Source of the DNA: Sulfobacillus acidophilus DSM 10332
GTDB lineage: Bacteria > Bacillota > Sulfobacillia > Sulfobacillales > Sulfobacillaceae
DNA: 64,000 nucleotides
Direction: 5' to 3'
NCBI GenBank assembly: GCA_000237975.1
Contig: CP003179.1
Location: 1,178,001-1,242,000, forward strand
Positions 9,611 to 18,246 of the stretch are shown one piece after another. Positions within the stretch are counted from its first letter, which is position 1, and each line of letters starts with the position of its first letter. The position numbers were made by a program, and so were the translations under genes. The notes beneath the pieces are model-generated. The model searched no databases and was not told the DNA's origin. It saw only the letters and a list, made by a program, of their open reading frames with translations.

Positions 9611-9650
9611 TGCGTGTCAGTCAAGCGACAAAACAAGAGGAGGACTTTTT

Positions 9651-9956
9651 TTGAAAATATATCGGGGTAGACGACTTGATAATGGTGTTGCAATGATAGA
9701 AATTATTGACGAAGAAACTGCTCACACAACGTATCGATATTCTCGTAGTGATTCTGATCCGGAATTTAATTGGGGATTTAATGGCAGTGGTCCTTGGTAT
9801 GTAGCTGAATTCTTGTTACGCGACGTTACAGGCGACGACAATGTTGTTAAAAAATTTACATTGACCTTTGTAAATCAGTTTGTTAGTCGTTGGAATGATG
9901 GATGGGTTATCACATCGGATGAAATTCGTCAATGGATTGTGAGTCAACAAAATTAG
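9651..9956 (+). CDS. DUF6166-like small protein
   Basis: This is a 101-residue soluble protein. The central FNWGFNGSGPWYVAEFLL resembles the conserved FxWGYxGSGPxxLAxxIL core of the DUF6166 family common in phages and mobile elements, and the tail WVITSDEIRQWI matches that family's C-terminus. Its biochemical role is unknown to me. The TTG start at 9651 is chosen because AAGAGGAGG ends 8 bases upstream. The gene is strikingly AT-rich compared with the rest of the element, like the 3' half of the preceding gene. Confidence 0.6.
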   Translation: MKIYRGRRLDNGVAMIEIIDEETAHTTYRYSRSDSDPEFNWGFNGSGPWYVAEFLLRDVTGDDNVVKKFTLTFVNQFVSRWNDGWVITSDEIRQWIVSQQN

Positions 9957-9971
9957 CAACGGCGAAGCACC

Positions 9972-10000
9972 TTGACGCCCCTGTCGCGTAAGGGTATAGT
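9972..10000 (+). promoter_or_regulatory. Near-consensus sigma-A promoter
   Basis: TTGACG at 9972-9977 and TATAGT at 9995-10000 are separated by exactly 17 bases. This is the best housekeeping-type promoter I found in the element. No coding sequence starts within 300 bp downstream, so it drives either a non-coding RNA or a long leader for the gene at 10304. Confidence 0.6.
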
Positions 10001-10006
10001 ACTCGT

Positions 10007-10260
10007 AAGTGGCCGATGGTCACTGCGGATTTCCTATTGTTTACCCTCGAAAAACCTCGCCAAAACCTGCATCGCAAAAATTCTTGGTAGCGACTTAGAT
10101 GTCCGAATACGGTACAAAGCGAATTGGCACGGTTCGATTGCCAATGAGCCATGCTGCATACAGGCGTCGATTGTCGTCTTCGAACCAAATGCAATAATCG
10201 GCTAACTCGGGCGATTACGATTATCCCGGCTTCGGATCACGTGAAGGTCCGAAGCCGGGA
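10007..10260 (+). ncRNA. Possible small RNA or attenuator leader
   Basis: The 347 bp between 9957 and 10303 contain no convincing gene. The interval begins with a strong promoter (9972-10000) and ends with a perfect 13-bp inverted repeat (10224-10236 with 10248-10260). A transcript of about 250 nucleotides is implied. The short open frames across it have no ribosome site or recognisable product. It could be an untranslated regulator or the 5' leader of the thioredoxin-like gene 43 bp further on. Confidence 0.3.
10224..10260 (+). terminator. Strong hairpin before the thioredoxin-like gene
   Basis: TCCCGGCTTCGGA (10224-10236) and TCCGAAGCCGGGA (10248-10260) form a perfect 13-bp stem with an 11-base loop, followed by the weak T tract TATTTAGTA. 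It may terminate or attenuate the transcript started at ~10007. Confidence 0.45.
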
Positions 10261-10303
10261 TATTTAGTACACCGTTGACCTCACAAATAAGGAGCTATCA
10301 TCT

Positions 10304-11002
10304 ATGGCCGAAAAATCGTTGATTACTCTATCTCGCGCTGGATTCGCAGGATTGTTGACGCTCAGTTTGTTGGGCATGGCGGGCATTGGCTATGCCTTGG
10401 GGTTGACCCTTAATCACTCGGCCCCGGCCACCGCCCCGGCTGCCGCGCCGACGGGAACCCCCCCCGGATCATCCCCGACCCCGACAGGGCCATTTCAGGT
10501 GGGGCAAGCCTTCCCGTTTCAAACCGCCGTCGATCAACTTAACGGGACACCGACACATCTAGCGCAGGGATCGCGGGCAACCGTCGTCATGGCGATGGCG
10601 TCATGGTGTTTGTACTGTGGGTATGAGGACAAATATGTCCTACCACAACTCGCTAAAACGCCCGGCATCGCCGTTGACATCGTGGATGTCTCGCCCCAAG
10701 GCGGCATTGCGGACCCCGGACCGGAAAATCCCCCGTTTTCCGGCCATGATGGAACCGGCGGCCCTTTGACCGTTCCCGGCATGGAACAAACGATGCGCCA
10801 ATACGTCGCTACCTATGGTACATTATCGGCTCCTAACATCCATGTGTATGTCGCACCGTCGGCTACACAAGCCGCGTGGAACATTCAAGCCTTTCCGACC
10901 TTGGCGTTCGTGAACGCCCAAGGACGTATCGCTGTGGCTCCGCCCGGAGCATTAACCTTATCCCAAGCTCAAACCGCTTTGCAACAAACCCTGGGGCATT
11001 AG
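10304..11002 (+). CDS. Membrane-anchored thioredoxin-fold protein
   Basis: An N-terminal membrane segment (residues ~15-35) is followed by a Pro/Ala/Thr-rich linker and a thioredoxin-like domain with the redox pair C102-L-Y-C105 in SWCLYCGYE, and a later IQAFPTLAFVNAQGRI segment with the cis-proline typical of the fold. It should act outside the membrane as a disulfide oxidase, isomerase or reductase. The same element encodes two exported proteins with 22-24 cysteines (13913 and 20443), which are plausible clients; that link is inference. Start ATG has AAGGAG 12 bases upstream. Confidence 0.75.
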   Translation: MAEKSLITLSRAGFAGLLTLSLLGMAGIGYALGLTLNHSAPATAPAAAPTGTPPGSSPTPTGPFQVGQAFPFQTAVDQLNGTPTHLAQGSRATVVMAMASWCLYCGYEDKYVLPQLAKTPGIAVDIVDVSPQGGIADPGPENPPFSGHDGTGGPLTVPGMEQTMRQYVATYGTLSAPNIHVYVAPSATQAAWNIQAFPTLAFVNAQGRIAVAPPGALTLSQAQTALQQTLGH

Positions 11003-11067
11003 TTCAGGCTCAACCGCGATTTTGAGCGATTCTTTTTCGGCCAAGAGGCCAACAGCCCGGCATTCCC

Positions 11068-11088
11068 GGCCCCCGATTTCCGGGGGCC
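11068..11088 (+). terminator. Hairpin after the thioredoxin-like gene
   Basis: GGCCCCCG and CGGGGGCC form an 8-bp GC stem with a five-base loop. There is no clear T run, so termination is uncertain. Confidence 0.35.
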
Positions 11089-11178
11089 TTGAACGGCCCG
11101 GAATCCGTGTCTGTGCGCTCTTATCGTTTGATCTATTGCGGCTCTAATGGTTAATCTATTCGCAGGAAGGTGTTGACC

Positions 11179-12297
11179 ATGCCCCGAAATCCCAAACCGA
11201 TCCATATCGGGACATCCCTGGCTTGGCGCTCGATATTACAATGGGGGGCGTTAGGGGGGATAGGCTTGGCAGGAATCGGGGGGGCATTATGGTACGGAAC
11301 GCACGTACCTGCATCGCGAGCGGGGAAACCCATCGTCTTAAAAACTCCCACTCCCTCGGCGTTGCAGCAAACTCCGCCATCCGGCACATCCCCGGCCTCG
11401 CCCCCTGTTTCGCAATCTTCGCCGTCCGGGGTGCCTCGGTCATCACCCCCTTCAACCCATCCGCCAACCCCGCCGGTGTCCACTCCGCCGCAATCCTCGC
11501 TATGGGCGTCGATGGCGACAATAGATACCCATTATCTGACCCAATTAGTGGCTCTACAACACCAGGCATTACCGTGGCTCACTGCGAGCGTGGCGAACGA
11601 TGCGACCGTGGGGCTGAACGATTTTAATAATCCCATTGTCCTGAATCAATATCACGTGCCGCCTCTCCCGCCCTCGCTCGCGGCCGCCGGTGTGAATCCG
11701 GCGACACTTCCGGCCAATAACAGCATTGAGGGGTTGAGTTCGTCTCGTGTCGCCCTATGGCAAGCCGAGGCAGATCACGGACCGACAGTCGCTCATCTGA
11801 GCGCGGCCCAATTGACCACGGCAGTCAATACGGCAACACAATTTCTTCTGGCAGATGACGGTAATGGATGTAGCGCCGTATACTTGCAAAACCCTTTTGC
11901 GGCATGGGTTAGTGGATCGCGCACGTATGCCTTAACGTCACCGGCAATTTCCGTCGGTGGCCTAACAGGCCCCCAAGGGCTGTTTGCCCAACGCCAGTAC
12001 GTTTATCAGGCATGGGCCAACGTCAGCGCAGCGACCATCGGATTTTCCACGCCCGATCCCCAACCAGCCGGTCATGTCGTGACCACCGTTCTCATTAACA
12101 ATATTCAGGTCAATTTGGTTATGGGCGGCATTGACCAAGGGCATGAAATCATCGGAATTTACCCGGCCCCCCCGACGAACGTAGCCGTCGATCTGATTCA
12201 GGATAACGGTCAAACGCGCTGGTATGTCTCCTGGGCTTCATCGGGAGAGACCGGCAATCCCAGCCGAGTGCTGTGGACCGGCCCCGCCGTATCCTAA
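11179..12297 (+). CDS. Exported membrane-anchored protein with novel paired C-terminal domain
   Basis: The 372-residue product has one N-terminal membrane segment (~20-45), a long Pro/Ser/Thr-rich linker (to ~115), then a ~250-residue domain. That domain is clearly shared with the C-terminus of the next gene: both contain FNNPIVLNQYHVP, AGHVVTT, GHEIIG(I/V)YPAPP and VDLIQDNGQ. I do not recognise the family. The anchor-linker-domain layout recalls VirB8/TcpC proteins, which no other gene here supplies, but I see no sequence motif proving that. ATG at 11179 is preferred over GTG 11170 because AGGAAGG lies just before it. Confidence 0.65.
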   Translation: MPRNPKPIHIGTSLAWRSILQWGALGGIGLAGIGGALWYGTHVPASRAGKPIVLKTPTPSALQQTPPSGTSPASPPVSQSSPSGVPRSSPPSTHPPTPPVSTPPQSSLWASMATIDTHYLTQLVALQHQALPWLTASVANDATVGLNDFNNPIVLNQYHVPPLPPSLAAAGVNPATLPANNSIEGLSSSRVALWQAEADHGPTVAHLSAAQLTTAVNTATQFLLADDGNGCSAVYLQNPFAAWVSGSRTYALTSPAISVGGLTGPQGLFAQRQYVYQAWANVSAATIGFSTPDPQPAGHVVTTVLINNIQVNLVMGGIDQGHEIIGIYPAPPTNVAVDLIQDNGQTRWYVSWASSGETGNPSRVLWTGPAVS

Positions 12298-12316
12298 TTA
12301 AGGAGTGATAGATCCT

Positions 12317-13813
12317 ATGTTATCTCGTTCGATGCGCGCCGCCAGTGTCCTGGCGCTTGTCTCCACCAGCTTTGCCGGGATGCTGGCCGCCCCCGCCGTC
12401 CAAGCCAGCACCCCCGTCGTGACGCTGCAAGCCTCTGCCACCACAAGCCAACCGGGGGGCGCGATTACGTTGACCGCCAGCGCCCCCGGCGTGTCACAAG
12501 CCCAATATCAATTTTGGCTACAAAATCCCCAGGGCCAATGGTCCAGTACCCCCTACATCGGGAGCAATCACTGGACGTTCACGCCATCCCAGCCAGGCAC
12601 GTATCACGTCATGGTGTACGTACTGAGTCAGGCGAACGTGTGGGCGCATCGTTGGTCTCAGGCTCTGCATCCCACGAGTCCGGCGACGGTGACTGTTCAA
12701 AATCCGACCGTCACACTTCAACCCTCAACGACGAACAGCCCCGCCGGACAAGCTATCACTCTAACCTTGAACAATCCGGGGATCGCCCAAGCCCAATATC
12801 AATTTTGGATTCGTTACCCGAATGGTCAATGGACGGATACGCCGTATCTGTCTACCAACCAATGGACCTTTACGCCGTCTCAGGCCGGAACCTATCTCGC
12901 GATGGGGTATGTGCTGAGTCGTCCGAACGTGTTAGCCCACAATTGGTCCGCGGCCCTGCATCCCGCAACACCAGTCACGCTGACCATTCACAATCCGACG
13001 ATTTTTGACCAGTTTCAAGCGCAGAATCAACAGTTCTTAAATCAAAGCGTCTACTATGAGCGCAAGGCATTACCCTGGCTCAGCGTAACTATTGCCAATG
13101 ATGACACGCTAGGAATCAGTGACTTTAACAATCCCATCGTGCTGAATCAATATCATGTTCCGCTTTTACCCGTTTCGCTGGCCGCAGCCGGAATCGCCAC
13201 TAGTGCATTTCCCGCTAATAATGCGATTGTGGGAGAAACCCCCGCCCTAGTCACTCAATGGACCCAAGAGGCTCAAGCCATACCCGGATCGGCCTCTTTA
13301 ACATCAAGCCAAGTACTACAAGCCGTGACGACCGCCGTTCAAGCTAATTTGTTAGGAGACGGAAACGGAAATGGCGCTATATTTTTAGCTAATCCGGATT
13401 CCCCGACGGTATCCGGTATCCGCAACGCCGAATTGCAACAAGAACAAAAAAACCCGACCGACGCCGTGACTGCTTTGATCGGCCCCCAAGGTTGGTTCGC
13501 CCAACGCAATTATGTTTATCAAGAATGGGCGGATGTCTCGCAAGTTACCATTAGTGCTCCCCCGGCTGTCGATCCGTATCCGGCCGGCCATGTCGTGACG
13601 ACGCTACAAGTCAACAACATCGTGGTCAATCTCATCATGGGCGGGATATACCAGGGTCACGAGATTATCGGAGTTTACCCAGCCCCCCCTGTGAACGTGA
13701 GTGTTGATCTCATTCAAGATAACGGCCAAGAACGGTGGTATATCTCGTGGGGAACGTATGGAAATACGGGAAATCCGACGCAAGTTCTTTGGACCGGCCC
13801 CGCTATTCAATAA
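12317..13813 (+). CDS. Secreted protein with two tyrosine-rich repeats and the novel paired domain
   Basis: The 498-residue product begins with a signal peptide (SFAGMLAAPAVQAS, cleavage near residue 30). Two tandem ~95-residue repeats follow, each with AQYQFW, a W(T/S)-x-T-P-Y segment, WTFTPSQ, GTY and a closing HPxxPxTxT; they resemble the triple-tyrosine/Ig-like repeats of Firmicute surface proteins. The last ~260 residues match the C-terminal domain of the preceding gene. It is probably surface-exposed and may mediate attachment. The two genes lie 20 bp apart and probably arose by duplication. ATG 12317 has AAGGAG ten bases upstream; GTG 12305 is an alternative. Confidence 0.7.
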   Translation: MLSRSMRAASVLALVSTSFAGMLAAPAVQASTPVVTLQASATTSQPGGAITLTASAPGVSQAQYQFWLQNPQGQWSSTPYIGSNHWTFTPSQPGTYHVMVYVLSQANVWAHRWSQALHPTSPATVTVQNPTVTLQPSTTNSPAGQAITLTLNNPGIAQAQYQFWIRYPNGQWTDTPYLSTNQWTFTPSQAGTYLAMGYVLSRPNVLAHNWSAALHPATPVTLTIHNPTIFDQFQAQNQQFLNQSVYYERKALPWLSVTIANDDTLGISDFNNPIVLNQYHVPLLPVSLAAAGIATSAFPANNAIVGETPALVTQWTQEAQAIPGSASLTSSQVLQAVTTAVQANLLGDGNGNGAIFLANPDSPTVSGIRNAELQQEQKNPTDAVTALIGPQGWFAQRNYVYQEWADVSQVTISAPPAVDPYPAGHVVTTLQVNNIVVNLIMGGIYQGHEIIGVYPAPPVNVSVDLIQDNGQERWYISWGTYGNTGNPTQVLWTGPAIQ

Positions 13814-13845
13814 ATCAGATTCCGTAGTCTCACATCGACACTTCC

Positions 13846-13890
13846 ATACGTCAACGGCTCATCAGAGATGCACTTGAGCCATTGACGTAT
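13846..13890 (+). terminator. Terminator-like hairpin
   Basis: A 15-bp stem with one mismatch (13846-13860 with 13876-13890) and a 15-base loop lies just after the secreted-protein gene. No long T run follows. Confidence 0.5.
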
Positions 13891-13912
13891 TTCTAAAGGG
13901 GGGGGGGTATCC

Positions 13913-14821
13913 TTGAGCGATCCACAACGGATTCGATGGCGACGGGGATTCTACCTCGGAGTCTTTGTTGCCGTTTTTTTGTTCACCTTCTTAATCGGTT
14001 GGCATGTGGCTCTAGCGAAAAACGTCGGAAATGGCTCCGGCAATACACCCGGCGATCCCTGTAATGCCCCCAACCCACCCACGTATTGCCACCAGTCCAA
14101 CTGGAATTGCGTGGGGCATGATGTTGGCGGATGCGTAAACAATCAACAAGAAGTCGTCTATCCTAGCGGATGTTCTCCGTCCGTCCAATATTTTTCGTGC
14201 AGTAACGGAACCTGTCAGGGCAAGTCGGTGTTTTTGTCGTGTACTGGCTGTGGCACCGGCCTGTTTGAGCCGACCAATTCGTGTACGGGCGGTCGGAACG
14301 GCGCGAATTATCAAGGCCCGGCCAGTTGGTGTACAACGGGGTGTCACACCCAATCGCCTACCCCGCCGACGACCTCAAGCCAGCCGCCGCCGACCTCAAG
14401 CCAGCCGCCGCCGTCCTCCTCGAATCCGCCGCCGGGGTCGTCGCAGCCGCCCTCAACGCCTCAATGTACTCCGAGTACATCGACATCATGCAGTGCGCCC
14501 CTGTTGACGAGTTGTACGGGGTCGTGTACCACAACGGGGTGTAGTAATACCGGGGAGGCGTCCGGGGTTGAGTCATGTACGACGTATATTACGAACGCTG
14601 ATTGTACGACGAGTGTGGGCGGATCATATGATCAATGGGTAACTGTGTCGACCAGCGCTTGTCAGGCGGTCAAACAACAACAATGTGCCTATGCCCAACC
14701 CGGATATGCGATTACCCAATATTGCCTCTCCGGATTAAACGGGGGCGTGGTGAATTGTTCTGGATGGTCCTCGCCACAATATGACCCCGCAGTCTGTCCA
14801 GTTCCCACGCCTATTAACTAA
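13913..14821 (+). CDS. Exported cysteine-rich protein
   Basis: Starts with TTG at 13913, preceded by a long G-rich ribosome site (AAAGGGGGGGGG). An N-terminal hydrophobic segment (~12-32) acts as signal or anchor. The 302-residue product has about 24 cysteines, mostly in short CxxxC and SCT-type settings, and a central linker of Pro/Ser repeats (SSQPPP units, residues ~145-185) splitting two cysteine-rich halves. No homologous family is recognised. It is probably disulfide-bonded outside the cell and a possible client of the thioredoxin-like protein upstream. It closes its transcription unit: a strong terminator follows at once. Confidence 0.65.
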   Translation: MSDPQRIRWRRGFYLGVFVAVFLFTFLIGWHVALAKNVGNGSGNTPGDPCNAPNPPTYCHQSNWNCVGHDVGGCVNNQQEVVYPSGCSPSVQYFSCSNGTCQGKSVFLSCTGCGTGLFEPTNSCTGGRNGANYQGPASWCTTGCHTQSPTPPTTSSQPPPTSSQPPPSSSNPPPGSSQPPSTPQCTPSTSTSCSAPLLTSCTGSCTTTGCSNTGEASGVESCTTYITNADCTTSVGGSYDQWVTVSTSACQAVKQQQCAYAQPGYAITQYCLSGLNGGVVNCSGWSSPQYDPAVCPVPTPIN

Positions 14822-14826
14822 AGATC

Positions 14827-14869
14827 ATCTGGCTCTCGAGCGCCAAACGCTATGAGAGCCAGATTTTTT
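14827..14869 (+). terminator. Strong intrinsic terminator
   Basis: ATCTGGCTCTC (14827-14837) pairs perfectly with GAGAGCCAGAT (14854-14864), followed by a T6 run. It separates the exported-protein genes from the Tad pilus operon. Confidence 0.9.
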
Positions 14870-14882
14870 GCGAGGTGTTGTT

Positions 14883-16235
14883 ATGTCCGCCATTTTAGGC
14901 TATGCGTTGGGGCCCATTGACCCCCCTCTGTATCAACAAATCACCGAAACATTCCCGGCACAATATCTTTCCGATTGGGGGATTCGAGAAGCCGGGGCCA
15001 CGACGGATGCGGTGGTAGCCAATGGACTGCAAACCGATGTCCAACCGTGGACCACGTTGTTAGTCACCCCGTACTTAACCGGCCAGATCTCGTTGAGCGA
15101 AGCGTTAACCTTACTGAAAGATCGCTGGCCGATGTTGCGGATTGCCGTTCTTGCGGGCGAAGATCATGAAGCCTTGCGGCCTTTTATTGCGAAATTGGCT
15201 GCCTATCAAATTTATAATATTCTCGTAGCCGACAATTTTACCTTTAACGATTTGACCAGTCTCGTCACAACCGATTGGCCGTGGGAACGCATTAAGCCGT
15301 TTTTAACGGTTAGCCCGGCCGACGATCCCCCACAATTGACGACGTTACCCCCTCGGATACATGACCATCATCAACCCTATCAGGCATCGCAAGCGATTGC
15401 CTTGATCAGTGGGAAGGGGGGAGTCGGAAAAACCGGATTGGTGGCGAATCTCGCGTGGGCCTCGGCGCCGTGGGGGGGATTTGCTATCGATGCCGATTTG
15501 ACCAAACCGTCATTAGCCTGGTATTTTCGCGACCCCGGTACGGCGTGGTCCCCCGATTTACGCGAATTAGTGGGGCGTATTCCCGAACTCCAAGAATGGC
15601 ACGATTCCGATATGGAATGGCGAGTCACTCCTCGCCATAAACAACTAATACGCGATTTTTTAACCCAATGTCCCACCATCACGAACGGGGTTCAAGTCAT
15701 GGTCGGGTGGTCACGTACACAACCCGTATTATCGATGTTGCCCCCCGCTTTGATTGCGGAAATGATTCGTCAAGCGAAGCTACTGAAACCCATTGTCTGG
15801 GTTGATTTGCCTGCGGATGTTTATCAACCCTTTTGGGTAGACGTTCTACGGGCGGTCGATAAGATCGTCTTAGTGACTAGCCCCGATGCCATGACGGTTT
15901 ATGAAACGATGGATGTCTTAAAAAAATTGGACGTATTGCAAATTCCTCGATCTTTGGTAACGGTCTGGGTGAATTTCGGAGGGCGGGGAGAACTGACCCC
16001 CACCGATATTGTCCGGCGATATTTACATGTGCCTCTGGCGGGGACCACCGCTTATGATGCCAAGATGTGGCATACGGCATTAACCCGGCATCAATTGCCG
16101 GCCCAGCAACATCCAAAAATTTGGCAAAATGCCGTGCGGCAATTAACCGGATGGGACCCGCCCCGGCAGACTGTGGGGCGTCAATCGTTTTGGCCGAAGA
16201 TCAAACTATTCTCCACGCCACGAGGTGTAAAATAG
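14883..16235 (+). CDS. CpaE/TadZ-like pilus localisation ATPase
   Basis: CpaE/TadZ proteins position Tad pilus machines at the membrane. Residues 1-~140 form a receiver-like pseudo-regulator domain; residues ~170-420 are a ParA/MinD ATPase with an intact deviant Walker A, SGKGGVGKT (176-184), an FAIDADLTKPS strand and a VWVDLPADVY strand in the Walker B position. The gene begins the Tad block, 14 bp after a strong terminator. ATG 14883 is preferred over the TTG at 14868, which lies inside the terminator's T run. The lipoprotein gene follows after one base. Unlike the truncated protein at the window's left edge, its nucleotide-binding loop is intact. Confidence 0.85.
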   Translation: MSAILGYALGPIDPPLYQQITETFPAQYLSDWGIREAGATTDAVVANGLQTDVQPWTTLLVTPYLTGQISLSEALTLLKDRWPMLRIAVLAGEDHEALRPFIAKLAAYQIYNILVADNFTFNDLTSLVTTDWPWERIKPFLTVSPADDPPQLTTLPPRIHDHHQPYQASQAIALISGKGGVGKTGLVANLAWASAPWGGFAIDADLTKPSLAWYFRDPGTAWSPDLRELVGRIPELQEWHDSDMEWRVTPRHKQLIRDFLTQCPTITNGVQVMVGWSRTQPVLSMLPPALIAEMIRQAKLLKPIVWVDLPADVYQPFWVDVLRAVDKIVLVTSPDAMTVYETMDVLKKLDVLQIPRSLVTVWVNFGGRGELTPTDIVRRYLHVPLAGTTAYDAKMWHTALTRHQLPAQQHPKIWQNAVRQLTGWDPPRQTVGRQSFWPKIKLFSTPRGVK

Positions 16236-16236
16236 C

Positions 16237-16863
16237 ATGTCTCGATTTGTGTCACGAGCGGTAATGGGAAGCCTCATCACGGCAACCCTGTTGAGTGGAT
16301 GTGGCCTAGCAACCCCCTTGTCGTCATCGCGGCCCCCAGCGACGGCCTCTCCCTCCGCGTGGGCCGTTACGATCCGAGAAACGTTGCCCAATCAACAACA
16401 AGCGATCACCATTCAATGGGCCGGGATCTTGCGAGAGGGTCCGCGATGGCACTGGCAAACGTTAACACAAAAATTGCCACCCGATGGCACTCAGCCACTG
16501 ATTCGACATGATCAGACGGTGTCATCGACCCCCGCAGCCCAATCTGTCTCACATCATTGGCTTGCGATTACTCAAAGCCTTATCACCGATCACACGTGGA
16601 CAGGAATGCCTCTCGCCTTGGTAACCGGGTTGGCGATTCACCCCGCGTTACAATGGGGGCCTGGTGTTGCCACTCAAAAACGGCTTTGGGATCTAGGTTC
16701 CCAATCGATCCCGATCACATGGCATACCGGGGTTGACCACCAAGGCGCCACGACCCAATGGATCGGGCAACTGGAGATTCCTGCCATCGCGCAACCGGGC
16801 AAGGATTCTGCTATTCCGCCCGAATCGTTCACCATACGCATCGATGCCCGCCCCCAATTTTAG
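16237..16863 (+). CDS. Lipoprotein of the Tad locus
   Basis: The 208-residue product has a lipoprotein signal peptide with lipobox LLSG-C22, so the mature protein should be lipid-anchored outside the membrane. The rest is a soluble domain with Ile/Thr-rich beta-like stretches and no motif I recognise. Position between cpaE and the TadA ATPase gene suggests a pilus-assembly role analogous to the TadD/RcpB-like accessory proteins, but sequence does not prove this. The start ATG lies one base after the cpaE stop, so translation is probably coupled. Confidence 0.7.
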   Translation: MSRFVSRAVMGSLITATLLSGCGLATPLSSSRPPATASPSAWAVTIRETLPNQQQAITIQWAGILREGPRWHWQTLTQKLPPDGTQPLIRHDQTVSSTPAAQSVSHHWLAITQSLITDHTWTGMPLALVTGLAIHPALQWGPGVATQKRLWDLGSQSIPITWHTGVDHQGATTQWIGQLEIPAIAQPGKDSAIPPESFTIRIDARPQF

Positions 16864-16887
16864 AATAACCACGAGAGGAGCAATCAC

Positions 16888-18231
16888 ATGAGTCAAACAT
16901 CCCCGTTATGGCAAGCCTGGTCTCAACAAACGACGGCTCAACAATCGTGGTCTCTGGAAATCGAAGAGGCTTTTAATTGGTTGCGAACTCACGCGGGCGA
17001 TCTTTTGTTAGATCCTACGTCAGCCGATCCAGACACGTTAAAACAATGGATTTGGAAAGCGGTGGCTTCGCGTAATCTTCTTCCCCACGACGCAGATCGC
17101 CTTACCCAACGGCTATTTGACCAACTGACGGGGGCGGGAGTGCTAACCCCGCTGTTTTACGACCCTAGTATTACGGAAATTATGGTCGTGGATACCCATG
17201 TGTATATTGAGCGGCAGGGGCGCATTGTGCCTGCCTTGACCCTCGCCTCATCCAGCGATGCCATTCGATTAGCGGAGCAACTTTGTCATCATTGTCATGT
17301 AGAATATCAAACAACGAATCCGTTAATTAACCTCACGTGGCCGGAAAACGGAGCACGCATTAACATTGTGCATCATGTTTTATCGCCCACGGGGGTAGCG
17401 ATCACCATTCGCAAACGCAACGAAGAGGTGTCTTTGCAATTAGTCGATTTGATTCAAAGCCGGGCCGTCTCGGAAGAAGCGGCCATTTTAATTACCGAAG
17501 CGGCTCGAAGCCATTTGAATTTATTGTTTGCCGGAACACCGGGATCGGGCAAGACCACGTTGCTCCGGGCCTTTGCTCAAACGGCTATTGATCCCACGGA
17601 ACGGGTAATCGTCCTAGAAGATACCGAAGAACTTCGGCTACAATTTCCGCACATGATTGTCTTGATTGGGCAAACCGACGATCCGACGCCCGAAGAACGC
17701 CGCATGGGGATCGTGACCATTCATGAATTATTCCGCAATACGTTGCGCCAACGATTTGACCGCTTGCTGGTCGGGGAGGTCCGAGGGATCGAAGCCTTTG
17801 ATATGTTGCAAGCGGCGATTACCGGGGAGGGGGGAATTTTTTCGACGATCCATTTGCGAACCCCCCATGTCTTTTTAGAGCGACTGTTACTGATTGCGGA
17901 ACGGTATAATTTACGCCTATCGATGCCCTTGCTGGAACGCATTATTCCGAAAGCCATTGATTTTATCATCCAAGTCGAACGGGACGGGGAAGGGCATCGC
18001 CATATCTCGGAAATTGTTGAACACCTTCCCGATGGGCGAGCTCAAACGCTCTATGCGTGGAATCCTCAAACCCATCAATTGGAATCGCGTCTTCCCTTGG
18101 CGGATCATCACCGGGCATGGATGCAACGTCATCAACGATCAGCGTCCCCCGCATCCGCCGTACCGGAATGGCGCAAAGATTTATTGGAACTGTATAGCCA
18201 CTGGGACGATGTGGTACGACCGGCCAGTTAA
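16888..18231 (+). CDS. TadA/CpaF pilus secretion ATPase
   Basis: This VirB11-family hexameric ATPase powers Tad pilus assembly. The 447-residue protein has the N-terminal CpaF domain (GAGVLTPLFYDPSITEIMV, RINIVHHVLSPTGVAITIRK), Walker A GTPGSGKTT at 216-224, an acidic box VLEDTEELRL, Walker B RLLVGEVRGIEAFDML and the histidine box ITGEGGIFSTIH. All key residues are present, so it should be active. It could also serve the type IV secretion channel, since no separate VirB11 is encoded nearby, but the adjacent tadB and tadC argue for the pilus. Confidence 0.92.
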   Translation: MSQTSPLWQAWSQQTTAQQSWSLEIEEAFNWLRTHAGDLLLDPTSADPDTLKQWIWKAVASRNLLPHDADRLTQRLFDQLTGAGVLTPLFYDPSITEIMVVDTHVYIERQGRIVPALTLASSSDAIRLAEQLCHHCHVEYQTTNPLINLTWPENGARINIVHHVLSPTGVAITIRKRNEEVSLQLVDLIQSRAVSEEAAILITEAARSHLNLLFAGTPGSGKTTLLRAFAQTAIDPTERVIVLEDTEELRLQFPHMIVLIGQTDDPTPEERRMGIVTIHELFRNTLRQRFDRLLVGEVRGIEAFDMLQAAITGEGGIFSTIHLRTPHVFLERLLLIAERYNLRLSMPLLERIIPKAIDFIIQVERDGEGHRHISEIVEHLPDGRAQTLYAWNPQTHQLESRLPLADHHRAWMQRHQRSASPASAVPEWRKDLLELYSHWDDVVRPAS

Positions 18232-18246
18232 AGGGGCGAATAATTA

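Noticed and set aside
9972-10205. A 77-codon frame between the DUF6166-like and thioredoxin-like genes
   Set aside because: Its start codon lies inside the -35 box of a strong promoter and there is no ribosome site; a non-coding transcript is a better reading.
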